From: Flavobacteriales bacterium
GTDB taxonomy: Bacteria > Bacteroidota > Bacteroidia > Flavobacteriales_D > Crocinitomicaceae
Length of the DNA: 59,992 nucleotides
Reading direction: 5' to 3'
Assembly: GCA_947491305.1 (NCBI GenBank)
Contig: CANLIL010000012.1
Coordinates: forward strand, 1-59,992
This document shows, piece after piece, positions 28,477 through 37,870 of this stretch. Position 1 is the first letter of the stretch. Each line of letters starts with the position of its first letter. The notes under the pieces are model-generated. The model was given only the letters and a program-made list of their open reading frames with translations, was not told the DNA's origin and ran no database searches. The translations under genes were made by a program, and so were the position numbers.

Positions 28477-29058
28477 ATGACACGATTTATTATTCGCTGC
28501 GCAGTAGCAGCATTGACTTTATTCTTTAATGCATATTTATTTGTAGATGGACATTGGGGATGGGGAATCACATTCATCTTTGTAACAGCCTTGGTAATAG
28601 TATCATTTTTTAGAAATGAAAATATGATTTTAGCCTTAAATCAAATGCGTTTAGGGAATACTGACAAAGCAAAAATGTACATCAACAAAATTTCGCACCC
28701 AAATTTATTACCAAGAAAGCAACATGCTTATGTCTTGTTTTTACAAGCAGTAATGAATACGCAGGAATTTGGTTTTACAAAATCAGAACAATTCTTAAGA
28801 AAAGCGATTTCTTTAGGTTTAAGAACTGGTCAAGACAATGCGGTTGCGCGGATGCATTTAGCAGGAATTTGCGCGCAAACTGGTCGCAAGACGGAAGCTG
28901 AAAAATTATTAGCTGAAGCAAAAAAAATGGATACATCTGGAATGATGAAAGATCAAATTAAATTGATGCAAGGTCAAATGAAGGCGACACCATCTAAAAA
29001 TCAAATGCGTATGGCTCAAATGATGGGCGGACGTCAAAAAACACCGAGAGCAAAATAA
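28477..29058 (+). CDS. Small membrane protein with TPR-like region
   Basis: 193 residues. Two hydrophobic segments near the N terminus (about residues 5-22 and 27-45) suggest a membrane hairpin. The following 110 residues are helical with TPR-like spacing (MILALNQMRLGNTDKAKMYI, FTKSEQFLRKAISLGL, HLAGICAQTGRKTEAEKLL). The C terminus is Met/Gln/Lys-rich and basic. No catalytic motif. It starts 7 bp after the ridA-like gene and ends 1 bp before the methyltransferase gene, so the three are co-transcribed. I recognise no named family; the TPR region suggests a scaffold. Confidence 0.7.
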   Translation: MTRFIIRCAVAALTLFFNAYLFVDGHWGWGITFIFVTALVIVSFFRNENMILALNQMRLGNTDKAKMYINKISHPNLLPRKQHAYVLFLQAVMNTQEFGFTKSEQFLRKAISLGLRTGQDNAVARMHLAGICAQTGRKTEAEKLLAEAKKMDTSGMMKDQIKLMQGQMKATPSKNQMRMAQMMGGRQKTPRAK

Positions 29059-29059
29059 A

Positions 29060-29908
29060 ATGTCAGACGAACGAATTTACGCTAAACCTTGGACTGATTA
29101 TGAATTAATTGATGCTGGAGGCGGAAAAAAATTGGAGCGATGGGGGAGTGTTATTACTATTCGTCCTGAAATTCAAGCGTATTTCAAAACTGAAAAATCG
29201 TTTAAAGAGTGGGAACAAATTGCTGATTGGGAATTTGTTGCGCGTGGTTCACACAGTGGTTCTTGGAAACCTTTAAAGAAAAACCTTAAAAAAGAATGGC
29301 AAATTTCTTTTGAAAAATTGAAATTCAACCTTGAGTTAACCAAGTTTAAACACCTTGGATTATTTCCCGAACAACGCGTTAATTGGGATTACATCAAAAG
29401 CCATTTAACTGCAGATGATAAATTCTTGAATTTATTTGCATATACAGGCGCTGCTTCATGCGTAGCACGTTACACTGGAGCAGAAACTATCCACGTTGAT
29501 TCTGTTAAACAATTGATTTCATGGGCGCGAACCAATATGGAAGAAAGTCGTTTGATGAATGTAAAATGGGTATTGGAAGATGCTTTAAAATTTGCAAATA
29601 GAGAACAAAAACGCGGCAATAAATATAAAGGAATCATAATGGATCCTCCTGCTTGGGGAATTGGCGCAAAAGGGGAGAAGTGGAAATTGGAAGAAAAGAT
29701 TGACGAATTGATGGCAACTGCAGCTTCGTTGATGACAGAAGATGGGTTTTTAATTATGAATACCTATTCTCCAACACTTGATATCCAGATGATTACAACG
29801 TTAGCTGAGATGTATTTTCCAACTAAAAATGTATCAGTGAAAGAATTGTGGATGAAATCTTCTTCTGGTAAAGAATTGTTTTTCGGAAATTTGTTACGCG
29901 TTTCTTAA
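29060..29908 (+). CDS. Class I SAM-dependent methyltransferase, RlmI/RlmK-like
   Basis: 282 residues. A short N-terminal domain is followed by a Rossmann methyltransferase core: SAM-binding motif I is FLNLFAYTGAAS (about residues 115-126), the acidic ribose-binding position is IHVDSVKQ, and the target-base motif is IMDPPAWG (about 195-202). The arrangement matches the C-terminal half of the RlmI/RlmK/RlmL rRNA methyltransferases (COG1092-like), which methylate 23S rRNA bases; without the usual PUA or THUMP domain the exact RNA site cannot be predicted. The gene begins 1 bp after the TPR gene. Its TAA stop overlaps the TAA of the convergent dehydrogenase gene in the shared TTAA. Confidence 0.82.
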   Translation: MSDERIYAKPWTDYELIDAGGGKKLERWGSVITIRPEIQAYFKTEKSFKEWEQIADWEFVARGSHSGSWKPLKKNLKKEWQISFEKLKFNLELTKFKHLGLFPEQRVNWDYIKSHLTADDKFLNLFAYTGAASCVARYTGAETIHVDSVKQLISWARTNMEESRLMNVKWVLEDALKFANREQKRGNKYKGIIMDPPAWGIGAKGEKWKLEEKIDELMATAASLMTEDGFLIMNTYSPTLDIQMITTLAEMYFPTKNVSVKELWMKSSSGKELFFGNLLRVS

Positions 29909-30855
29909 GCTAATTGATAAAAGTCAAGGATTTTATCGGCTAAAACTGCACTTAATTTAAAGTAACTTTCAGTTGTCCAACCACCAATATGTGGTGTTAG
30001 AATTACATTTTTTGCTTGTATTAAATACGCAAAATCTTCAGGGATTTCTTGTTCAAAAAACGCTTCAAAGCTTGATTTTTCATATTCTAACACATCCAAT
30101 CCTGCGCCCAATATTTTACCTGATTTTAGGCCTCCCACTAAACTTGCTGTATCTACTATTTTCCCCCTTGACAGATTTAGTAAGTAAAATGGTTTTTGAA
30201 TGCGCTCGAATAATAGCGTATTCGCCATGAATAATGTTTCTTTATTTTGAGGAATATGAAAACTAATGATGTCTGCATTTTTTAATAGCGCATTTAAGGT
30301 GCATTCCATTACAAAATGATCGCCATAATTCTTTTTGTATTTATCGTAGGCCATTAATTTAACATCAAATCCCCTCAATTTTTGAGCAAATGCTTTTCCG
30401 TTGTTTCCATAACCAATGATTCCAACTGTTTTTCCGTCTAATTCAACACCACGATTGCCTTCTCTGTCCCAAATTCCTTGTCGCACTTCCTGATCCGCTT
30501 TGTTGATGTTATTTAGCAAATTAAGCAACATACCCAATGCATGTTCTCCTAATGCGTTGCGATTTCCTTCAGGTGCATTGAAAAGTGTAATTCCTCTTTT
30601 TTTGCAATAATTGGCATCAATGTTTTCCATTCCAGCACCTGCACGCGCTATAAATTTTAGTTTCGGCGCAAATTGCAACATTTCTTCATCCAATGTAAAG
30701 CGTGCGCGAACGACGATCCCTTCTGCATGTTTAAATTCATCGATACACTTTTGTTGGTTCCAAGAAGTAGCAGCTACACAATTAAATCCAGCAATAGTTA
30801 ACCTTTCAGCTAAAACAGGATGAACTTCGTCTAAGAAAAGAATGTTATTTAGCAT
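29905..30855 (-). CDS. D-2-hydroxyacid dehydrogenase, phosphoglycerate dehydrogenase-like
   Basis: 316 residues from the ATG at 30855 (MLNNILFLDEVHP); the frame is open 12 codons further upstream, but that would overlap the end of mgtE. NAD-binding motif VGIIGYGNNGKAFAQKL, then the family catalytic signature: NLSRGKIVDTASL (Arg), GLDVLEYEKSSF (Glu) and ILTPHIGGWTTES (His). Such enzymes interconvert 2-hydroxy and 2-oxo acids. The length fits a catalytic subunit without the ACT domain of long SerA enzymes. No serine biosynthesis genes are adjacent, so 3-phosphoglycerate as substrate is possible but unproved. It lies 10 bp downstream of mgtE in the same operon. Confidence 0.82.
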   Translation of the reverse strand: MLNNILFLDEVHPVLAERLTIAGFNCVAATSWNQQKCIDEFKHAEGIVVRARFTLDEEMLQFAPKLKFIARAGAGMENIDANYCKKRGITLFNAPEGNRNALGEHALGMLLNLLNNINKADQEVRQGIWDREGNRGVELDGKTVGIIGYGNNGKAFAQKLRGFDVKLMAYDKYKKNYGDHFVMECTLNALLKNADIISFHIPQNKETLFMANTLLFERIQKPFYLLNLSRGKIVDTASLVGGLKSGKILGAGLDVLEYEKSSFEAFFEQEIPEDFAYLIQAKNVILTPHIGGWTTESYFKLSAVLADKILDFYQLA

Positions 30856-30865
30856 GGCGATGAAA

Positions 30866-32218
30866 TTACATCTTATACAACAACATTCCAACAGTAAAGT
30901 AGATAAATAAACCTACGATATCGTTGAGTGTTGTAACGAATGGTCCTGTTGCCAAAGCTGGATCAATTTTATAATGGTTTAAAACCAATGGAATCAAGGT
31001 TCCAAATAAGGCAGCAAAAACAATCACGGTAAATAAAGAAATACTCACAACCAATCCAAGTGTTCCATTTTCAAAATAAAATGCAATCCCATAAATAATG
31101 GCTGACAAGATAATTCCATTCACCAATGCTACGATTGCTTCTTTTCCTAATTTTTGAAGAATACTGCCAAACTGACCCGATCCTTTTGCTAAAGATTGTA
31201 CCACAATTGCGGAAGATTGTACGCCAACATTTCCTCCCATCGCTGTAATTAATGGAATGAAGAAAGCTAATGCAGGAACTTTGGTAATTCCACCTTGGAA
31301 TTGAGCAATAACTTGCGCACCCAATGTTCCGCCCAACATCGCAATAAATAACCAAGGAATTCGCGCCTTGGTAATTCGCCAAACACTAAATGTTGATTCA
31401 ATTCGTTCAGAGATACCCGATGCTAATTGGAAATCTTTATCTGCTTCTTCTTTGATAACATCAACAACATCATCTAAAGTGATTCGACCAACTAATTTAT
31501 TTTGCAAATCAACAACTGGCACAGATACTAAATCGTATTTTTCCATCACTTTGACAACGTCTTCACTGCTATCAGATGTTTTAACGTAAATAATATTTTT
31601 ACCTTGAAAAAGGTCACTAATTAGTGATTTGGGACTTGCAAATAATAAGCGTTTTAATGAAAGAACACCTACCAATTTATTGAGTTTATCTACGACATAG
31701 ATGGTGTAAACTTTTTCAACGTCTTCAGCTTGTCTTCTTAGTTCAACTAAACATCTATTTACTGGCCAATCAACACGTGCTTGTATAAATTCTTTTTGCA
31801 TTAATCCACCTGCTGTGTCTTCGTCATAGTTTAATAAGTCAACAATATCTTCAGCTGCTTCGTCATCCTCCATTTGAGAGATGACTTCTTGAATTTTTTC
31901 GTCCGATAATTCACCTAAGATATCTGCAGCATCATCTGAGTCTAGATTTTCAAGCTGATCAGCGATTTCCTTTGTAGAAAGAGAAGATAAAAAACGATCG
32001 CGTACATCTTCTTCCAATTCCATTAATACATCAGCTTGCAGCTCTTCATCCATTTCAAAATAGATGTATTTAGCTTCGTCACTAGTTAATTTGTCTAGTA
32101 TTTCAGCAATATCAGCAAAGTGAAGTTCTAAGATGTTTTCTTTTATCCAAAGCAAGTCCGACTCCGCAATTTTAAAACGAAGTATGGATAGAAATTCTCT
32201 GGTTAATTCAAAACGCAT
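30866..32218 (-). CDS. mgtE: Magnesium transporter MgtE
   Basis: 450 residues from the ATG at 32218 (MRFELTREFL); upstream in-frame codons run through the promoter. Domain order is that of MgtE: a cytosolic acidic superhelical N domain (residues about 20-130, with repeated DIAEIL/DDAADILG and AAEDIVDLLNYDEDTAGGLM), two CBS domains (about 135-255; VPVVDLQNKLVGRITLDDVVDVI), then a C-terminal membrane domain with five helices (PWLFIAMLGGTLGAQVIAQF, GGNVGVQSSAIVVQSLA, PLVLNHYKIDPALATGPFV). It is a Mg2+-gated Mg2+ channel in the inner membrane; the N and CBS domains sense cytosolic Mg2+. A -7 promoter element is 14 nt upstream. No Mg2+ riboswitch is visible, since the leader would be too short. 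Confidence 0.93.
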   Translation of the reverse strand: MRFELTREFLSILRFKIAESDLLWIKENILELHFADIAEILDKLTSDEAKYIYFEMDEELQADVLMELEEDVRDRFLSSLSTKEIADQLENLDSDDAADILGELSDEKIQEVISQMEDDEAAEDIVDLLNYDEDTAGGLMQKEFIQARVDWPVNRCLVELRRQAEDVEKVYTIYVVDKLNKLVGVLSLKRLLFASPKSLISDLFQGKNIIYVKTSDSSEDVVKVMEKYDLVSVPVVDLQNKLVGRITLDDVVDVIKEEADKDFQLASGISERIESTFSVWRITKARIPWLFIAMLGGTLGAQVIAQFQGGITKVPALAFFIPLITAMGGNVGVQSSAIVVQSLAKGSGQFGSILQKLGKEAIVALVNGIILSAIIYGIAFYFENGTLGLVVSISLFTVIVFAALFGTLIPLVLNHYKIDPALATGPFVTTLNDIVGLFIYFTVGMLLYKM

Positions 32219-32232
32219 GGATAGTTTTTTTG

Positions 32233-32240
32233 CAAAGATA
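32233..32240 (-). promoter_or_regulatory. -7 promoter element of mgtE
   Basis: Minus strand TATCTTTG, a perfect TANNTTTG match 14 nt before the mgtE ATG. Same box sequence and nearly the same spacer as at the ridA-like gene. No clear -33 element. Confidence 0.5.
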
Positions 32241-32344
32241 ATCGAAAAAATTGAGAAGGTATCGTATCTTCTTTTAATCAAATTGTTAAGAATCACATTT
32301 TAATTAATATTTTTAAAATTATTAATAGTAAAATCAAGTTGGTC

Positions 32345-34660
32345 ATGAAAATTAATTCTTTCGTTAAACGATTGTTTTTTGTTGGTTGTTTTTTTCAATA
32401 TGTAAGTATTGTTTCAGCTCAAATTAACTATATCAATCCTTTAATTGGTTCTGAAAAAATGGGTCATACATTTCCAGGAGCCACTGTTCCGTTTGGGGCA
32501 GTTCAATTAAGTCCTGATACCGATACAATTCCATTTTTAATTAATGGCAACTACAACAATGAAATTTATAAATATTGTGCAGGATACAAATACGAAGATA
32601 AATCGATCGTTGGGTTTAGTCATACTCATTTTAGTGGAACAGGTCATTCTGATTTAGGAGACATATTGATTATGCCAACACAAGGCGCTTTACAAATAAA
32701 TCCGGGAGTTTCAACGGATACTAAATCAGGCTTTCGTTCTGCATTTTCTCATAAAAATGAACATGCAGAAGCTGGATATTACCGTGTTTTATTAGAAGAT
32801 GATTCTATTTTAGCTGAACTTACAACTACAACACGGGTGGGAATGCATCAATATACTTTTTATAAAGAAAAAAAGACACATATTATTCTTGATTTGATGG
32901 CTGGTATTTATAATTATGAGGATAAAAATGTGCAAACATTTATAAATGTAGTGAATGATACATTAATACTTGGGTATAAACAAACAACTGGTTGGGCTCG
33001 AACAAAAACCGTTTATTTTGCTTTATCGTTTTCTAAACCTTTTCAATCATATGGGCAAAAAAATTATGACAAAAAAACAGGTTACAATGGGTTCTGGGGA
33101 AAATTCAATCAAGCTGACAATTTTCCATTAATTAGCGGAAAAAATATTCGTTTACATGTTGATTTTGATGTAAAAAGTAATGAAAAAATTAGTGTAAAAT
33201 GTGCGCTTTCTTCAGTTAGTCAAGAAAATGCACTTGAAAATATGTTGAATGAAATTCCGACTTGGAACTTTGAAAAAGTCAAATTTCAGGCTCAAAAAAG
33301 TTGGGAAAATGAAATGAATAACTTTAAGATTGAGGCGTCAGATACTATAAAGACTAATTTTTACACTGCTTTATACCATTCATTCATAGCGCCAACAGTT
33401 TATGAAGATGAAAATAAACAATACAAAGGAATCGACCAACAAACCCATCGATCGACTTCTTTTACTAATTATACCACTTTTTCATTGTGGGATACCTACA
33501 GGGCTTTGCATCCAATGTTTACCTTGTTTCAACCAAAACGTGCGAATGATATGGTTCATGCTATGCTAGCTCATTACGAACAAAATCCCTTAAAAATGTT
33601 GCCAATTTGGTCGCATTATGCCAATGATAATTGGTGTATGAGTGGATACCATAGCGTTTCTGTAATTGCTGATGCAATTGTAAAAGGTGTGTATAAAGGT
33701 GATGCGGAATTTGCATTAAAGGCATGTATAGAGACAGCAAATAAGCGCAATTATGAAGGAATTGGAGAATACATAACGAATGGATATATTCCTGCTGAAA
33801 AAAGTGGCATTTCTGTTTCAAATACCTTAGAATATGCTTATGACGATTGGTGCATCGCTCAAATCGCTCAAAAATTAAATAAATTGGACGTTTATCAAAC
33901 ATTTATGAAACGATCAAATCATTGGCAAAACAATTTTAATCCATCAACTGGTTTTATGCAACCTAAAAGAATAGATGGATCGTTTTCAACTTCATTTGAT
34001 CCATTAAGCACACATGGTCAAGGATTTATAGAGGGTAATAGTTGGAATTATAGTTTTTTTGTGCCGCATAATCCAACAAAATTAATTGAATGTATGGGGG
34101 GAGATAAACGTTTTATAAATCGTTTAGATAGTTTGTTTACCATGAATTTACCGGATCAATTTTTTGCAGAAACTGAAGATATCACTAGAGAAGGAATCAT
34201 AGGAGGTTATGTACATGGCAATGAACCTGCGCATCATGTAGCGTATTTGTATAATTGGACAAGTAAACCATGGAAAACGCAAGCACAAATTAGAGACATT
34301 CTAATTAAACAATACCAACCTATGCCAGATGGCTTAGGTGGTAACGATGATTGCGGTCAAATGAGTGCTTGGTATGTGCTTTCAGCTTTAGGTTTCTATC
34401 CTGTTGCGCCTGGCAGCTCAGATTATTCTATTGGTTCCCCCATCGTAAATAGCGCTTTAATTAAATTAGAAAACCAAAGAGAAATTCGCATTATTGCGCA
34501 CAACCAAAACCTTAAAAATTGCTATATTCAAAAAATTAAAGTGAATGGAAAAATCTATAATAGATTGAATATAAAGCATGAAGATATTTTAAAAGGCATT
34601 GATATTGAATTTTTTATGGGATCAAAACCGAACAAAAAGTTAATCAAAGCTACTTTTTAA
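32345..34660 (+). CDS. Secreted alpha-mannosidase-type glycosidase, GH92
   Basis: 771 residues from the ATG at 32345; the frame also opens at a TTG two codons earlier. A signal peptide ends near residue 26 (VSIVSAQ). GH92 landmarks: NPLIGSEKMGHTFPGATVPF, VGFSHTHFSGTGHSDLGDIL, FSLWDTYRALHPMF, EGNSWNYSFFVPHN and the C-terminal LGGNDDCGQMSAWYVLSALG region that carries family catalytic and Ca2+-site residues. GH92 enzymes are Ca2+-dependent inverting exo-alpha-mannosidases acting mainly on 1,2-, 1,3- or 1,4-linked mannose, for example in N-glycans or yeast mannan. No SusC/D pair is adjacent, so it is not part of a classical polysaccharide-utilization locus. Its stop is 7 bp from the stop of the convergent ligase gene. 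Confidence 0.92.
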   Translation: MKINSFVKRLFFVGCFFQYVSIVSAQINYINPLIGSEKMGHTFPGATVPFGAVQLSPDTDTIPFLINGNYNNEIYKYCAGYKYEDKSIVGFSHTHFSGTGHSDLGDILIMPTQGALQINPGVSTDTKSGFRSAFSHKNEHAEAGYYRVLLEDDSILAELTTTTRVGMHQYTFYKEKKTHIILDLMAGIYNYEDKNVQTFINVVNDTLILGYKQTTGWARTKTVYFALSFSKPFQSYGQKNYDKKTGYNGFWGKFNQADNFPLISGKNIRLHVDFDVKSNEKISVKCALSSVSQENALENMLNEIPTWNFEKVKFQAQKSWENEMNNFKIEASDTIKTNFYTALYHSFIAPTVYEDENKQYKGIDQQTHRSTSFTNYTTFSLWDTYRALHPMFTLFQPKRANDMVHAMLAHYEQNPLKMLPIWSHYANDNWCMSGYHSVSVIADAIVKGVYKGDAEFALKACIETANKRNYEGIGEYITNGYIPAEKSGISVSNTLEYAYDDWCIAQIAQKLNKLDVYQTFMKRSNHWQNNFNPSTGFMQPKRIDGSFSTSFDPLSTHGQGFIEGNSWNYSFFVPHNPTKLIECMGGDKRFINRLDSLFTMNLPDQFFAETEDITREGIIGGYVHGNEPAHHVAYLYNWTSKPWKTQAQIRDILIKQYQPMPDGLGGNDDCGQMSAWYVLSALGFYPVAPGSSDYSIGSPIVNSALIKLENQREIRIIAHNQNLKNCYIQKIKVNGKIYNRLNIKHEDILKGIDIEFFMGSKPNKKLIKATF

Positions 34661-34667
34661 GTAAAAT

Positions 34668-36200
34668 TCATTTTTGGCCACGTTCAAAAAAGAAACTATA
34701 GAAAAAGGCAAAAAGAGTAACTCCCATTTGAGTTTCTAATGTGTCTTCAAAGAAAAATGAAGAAATGAGTATCAACCCAAATAGTATCGGAAGTATTTCT
34801 TTTTTAGAGGTATAATAGTATAAATAATAACACACCATCCAGCAAAAAATTAAACAACCTATAATTCCAAAACTCACCCAACTGGTTAAAAATGAATTAT
34901 GCGCTCGTAGTTGGTGCTCTTTTGTTAAAATCGTTTGATTGATTTTGTATTGTCGGCGAAAAGCTTCTTGGACATCTCCAACACCAACACCGATTAGCCA
35001 ATTATCTTTAATAATTTGAAGGGATGTTTTCCAAAATTCAAAACGTTGCAATAATGAATGTCCATTTGGGTCAGATGAATTGGTTAATTGATAATTGAGA
35101 CCATTTAAACGAGATAGTAATCCAATGTTTTGATCATTAACATTTGCAATCCCTTTTTCAATTGCTTTGATGTCACTTTTGGATAATTGCTTAAAATGTT
35201 CACCGTCTTTTTTTAAATTTTTTGAATCCATAAATCGAATCAAGGTATTTTTTAAAAATTGGTGTTTTAAATCTTGTCCATCATACGAGATTTTGGAAAC
35301 TTTTGACCACTCTTCACGCAATTCTACTTCACAAATGTTAACCATTATAGGATAGCCATGTTCATTTTTTTCAGATAAAGTATCGTGGAAATAGTGATTA
35401 CCTTTTGAAGTTTGAGTGTGATAATGCTGTTTTTTAGCAGGTGAAAGCTGTGTTGATTTTAGAATGAAAAAGCTACTGAAGCTGATAACTGTAATCAGCA
35501 ACAAAATAACACTAAGAAATGCTGTTGTTTTAGATTTTTTGTAAATAGAATAAAAACCAATACTAAAAACAACAATAAGCCAAGCAATAAAACCTGAAAA
35601 AACTTGACTGTAATAGGTGTAAAAACTTAACCAACAAAACAAGAGAATTGCCAGAGTTTGCCACCGCGTATTTTTAAAGGTTGTTAAACAAATAGCAGCA
35701 GCAAAAGCGACCATTAAACCAAATCGAATGTGCGAACCGAATAAGGACATTTCCCTGAAATCAATGTAGGTGTAATTTCCAATAATTCCTTGGTATGCAA
35801 GAAAATTATATCCCGAAATAGCTACAACCGTTAAAACAAACAATCCTAAAAAAAGGGTTTGAATGGTTGCTTTTTGAATAGGTCGAACAGTAAAAAAAAC
35901 AGGTAATAATAAAAGCGGAACTTTGATTCTTAGATCATCTGCGGCATAGGTGAAATCGGATGTCCAAGCTAAACTGATGAGGTGAATAAAAACAAAAGCG
36001 AGAAGGGGAACAAGTAATTTATTTGCACGAAAGGCTGTAATTGTTGTTTTTAATTGAAAGCCAAGGACAAATACCAGGGCTAAAACCATTGTTCCAAGTG
36101 ACATCAATACTTTACTAGAAGACATACCGATAACAACTAGCAACGTGCCTAAGTAATGAATAGAAGTAAGCCTTTGTTGTGTAACAAGCTTTTGAAACAT
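34668..36200 (-). CDS. O-antigen ligase / polymerase family membrane protein
   Basis: 510 residues with about ten to twelve hydrophobic segments (for example LGTMVLALVFVLGFQL, FSGFIAWLIVVFSIGFY, IIGCLIFCWMVCYYLYYY) and one large soluble loop (residues about 250-390). The loop ends in the Wzy_C/O-antigen ligase pattern: an Arg near the membrane (LLQRFEFWKTSLQIIKDN), GVGVGDVQEAF, and HQLRAHNSFLTSWVSFG with the conserved His. Members transfer polysaccharide to lipid A core, polymerise O-antigen or glycosylate proteins; the sequence alone does not decide which. It lies 28 bp downstream of the S41 protease gene in an operon headed by rnpA. No sugar-transferase genes are nearby. Confidence 0.78.
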   Translation of the reverse strand: MFQKLVTQQRLTSIHYLGTLLVVIGMSSSKVLMSLGTMVLALVFVLGFQLKTTITAFRANKLLVPLLAFVFIHLISLAWTSDFTYAADDLRIKVPLLLLPVFFTVRPIQKATIQTLFLGLFVLTVVAISGYNFLAYQGIIGNYTYIDFREMSLFGSHIRFGLMVAFAAAICLTTFKNTRWQTLAILLFCWLSFYTYYSQVFSGFIAWLIVVFSIGFYSIYKKSKTTAFLSVILLLITVISFSSFFILKSTQLSPAKKQHYHTQTSKGNHYFHDTLSEKNEHGYPIMVNICEVELREEWSKVSKISYDGQDLKHQFLKNTLIRFMDSKNLKKDGEHFKQLSKSDIKAIEKGIANVNDQNIGLLSRLNGLNYQLTNSSDPNGHSLLQRFEFWKTSLQIIKDNWLIGVGVGDVQEAFRRQYKINQTILTKEHQLRAHNSFLTSWVSFGIIGCLIFCWMVCYYLYYYTSKKEILPILFGLILISSFFFEDTLETQMGVTLFAFFYSFFFERGQK

Positions 36201-36228
36201 AATGAGTAATCGTTTGAAGCTGTAACGC

Positions 36229-37860
36229 TTATTTTTTTAAAATAGTATTATAGCTTGTTTTGTTTTTTACTGTTTCAATTGCTTTTTCGATGCATTCATC
36301 TTGAATTAACGTATGTTCAGTTCGTCCAGTTTGATAATAATAGCGGGATACAATTTCGTTTTCTAATAAACTTTTTATTTCTTTTTTGAATTTATCTAAA
36401 TCACGCTCTTTTGAAGGAGTTACTTTTTCCATTAATTGATCATATTCTTTTTTTGAATCATTGAAATACCCTTCTTTTTCAGCTGTTTCTTTCATTTTTT
36501 TAAGCATTTCTTCAGATGCAGTAGAATAGGAAAAAGTTTCTTTTAAAACATAAGATTTAAATGAAGTGTATTCTTCATCCGTTAAACTAAATGTTTTTGC
36601 ATTTGCAATTTCAGGATGATTCATGGCATAAGTAGTTGCATAATTGAACACTAAATTATTGGCATAAATTGTTGCCGTTAAACGACTCATTTCTTTTTCT
36701 TCCACTTTAATATCTGGTTCAATTCCACGACCATCAATAACATCTCGTCCATTTTTTGTTTTAAATATTTTCAACAATGAATCTGATATTTCTTTAGGTT
36801 TTGTTCCGTCTGATTTGTCATAATATTCCAAACGTTGAACACATCTACCTGAAGGAGTATAATATTTCGCTATAGTTAATTTCATTTTTGAACCATATTT
36901 TAAATCGTACGTTCGTTGCACCAATCCTTTTCCAAATGAAGTTTGGCCTATCACAACACCCCTATCTAAATCTTGAATACTTCCAGCAACGATTTCACTT
37001 GCAGATGCAGATCCTTCATCGACTAAAATTGTCAAGGGAATCTCTAAATCAATGGGGTTTTCAGTTGTTTTATACACTCTATTTTCTTCGGCTACACGCG
37101 CTTTAGTTGTGACAACCTCTTGATCTTTTTTAACAAAGAAATTGACTATTCTTACCGCTTCAATTAATAATCCACCGCCATTACCTCGTAAGTCTAAAAT
37201 TAATGATTCCATTCCTTTTTCTTTCAATGCTAAAAAAGCTTTTTTTACTTCTGATGAAGCGCTATTCGTAAAACTAGAAAGCTTAATATAACCTACATTA
37301 TCTTTTAGCATTCCGAAATAGGGAACATCTGGGATTTTAATTTCATCCCGTTCAACGAAAATGGTTTGTTTGCCAACTTTTTCACGTTCAATTTCAACAG
37401 CTATTTTTGAGCCTTTTGGGCCTTTTAAATACGTTGTTACATCATCAGAAGGCAATCCTTTCATAGATTTCCCATCGATACTCAAAATTTTATCTCCTGC
37501 TTTAAGTCCTGCTTTAACGGCAGGATTGTTCTCAAAAGGTTCTGCAATATAGGTGAATCCATCAATAGAACGAATAAGTGCGCCAATTCCACCATACTGA
37601 CCAGTTGTCATCATTCGATAATCCTCAATGTTATTTTCATGGTAATAAACAGTGTAAGGATCTAATTCTTTTAACATCGCATCAATACCAACTTTTGCAA
37701 GATTTCCTGGTTTTGGTTCGTCCACAAAAAATTGGTCTAAATTCTGATAAATTTGGTCTAATAATTCTAAGTTTTTGATGACTTCAAATCCATTCGATTG
37801 AGCAGTTCCTTTAAATGCAAATACAATGAATATTAAGCTCAAATAGGTTATTCTTTTCAT
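36229..37860 (-). CDS. S41 family C-terminal processing protease with PDZ domain
   Basis: 543 residues. A signal peptide ends near residue 20 (FAFKGTAQ), so it is periplasmic. Residues about 85-165 form a PDZ domain (GQYGGIGALI, AVKAGLKAGDKILSIDGKS). The S41 core follows (LILDLRGNGGGLL, 220-232), then the catalytic Ser motif DEGSASASEIVAG (281-293) and catalytic Lys311 in TSFGKGLVQ, forming the Ser/Lys dyad. The C-terminal 200 residues are helical and charged, as in the Bacteroidota form. Such proteases trim or degrade periplasmic proteins from their C termini. It begins 10 bp after rnpA, a pairing I recall from other Flavobacteriia, and probably shares its promoter. Confidence 0.9.
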   Translation of the reverse strand: MKRITYLSLIFIVFAFKGTAQSNGFEVIKNLELLDQIYQNLDQFFVDEPKPGNLAKVGIDAMLKELDPYTVYYHENNIEDYRMMTTGQYGGIGALIRSIDGFTYIAEPFENNPAVKAGLKAGDKILSIDGKSMKGLPSDDVTTYLKGPKGSKIAVEIEREKVGKQTIFVERDEIKIPDVPYFGMLKDNVGYIKLSSFTNSASSEVKKAFLALKEKGMESLILDLRGNGGGLLIEAVRIVNFFVKKDQEVVTTKARVAEENRVYKTTENPIDLEIPLTILVDEGSASASEIVAGSIQDLDRGVVIGQTSFGKGLVQRTYDLKYGSKMKLTIAKYYTPSGRCVQRLEYYDKSDGTKPKEISDSLLKIFKTKNGRDVIDGRGIEPDIKVEEKEMSRLTATIYANNLVFNYATTYAMNHPEIANAKTFSLTDEEYTSFKSYVLKETFSYSTASEEMLKKMKETAEKEGYFNDSKKEYDQLMEKVTPSKERDLDKFKKEIKSLLENEIVSRYYYQTGRTEHTLIQDECIEKAIETVKNKTSYNTILKK

Positions 37861-37870
37861 AGAAATCGTG

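Noticed and set aside
32219-32296. N-terminal extension of mgtE to 32296
   Set aside because: The added residues run through a perfect -7 box and are hydrophobic without family similarity; the ATG at 32218 matches the expected MgtE start.
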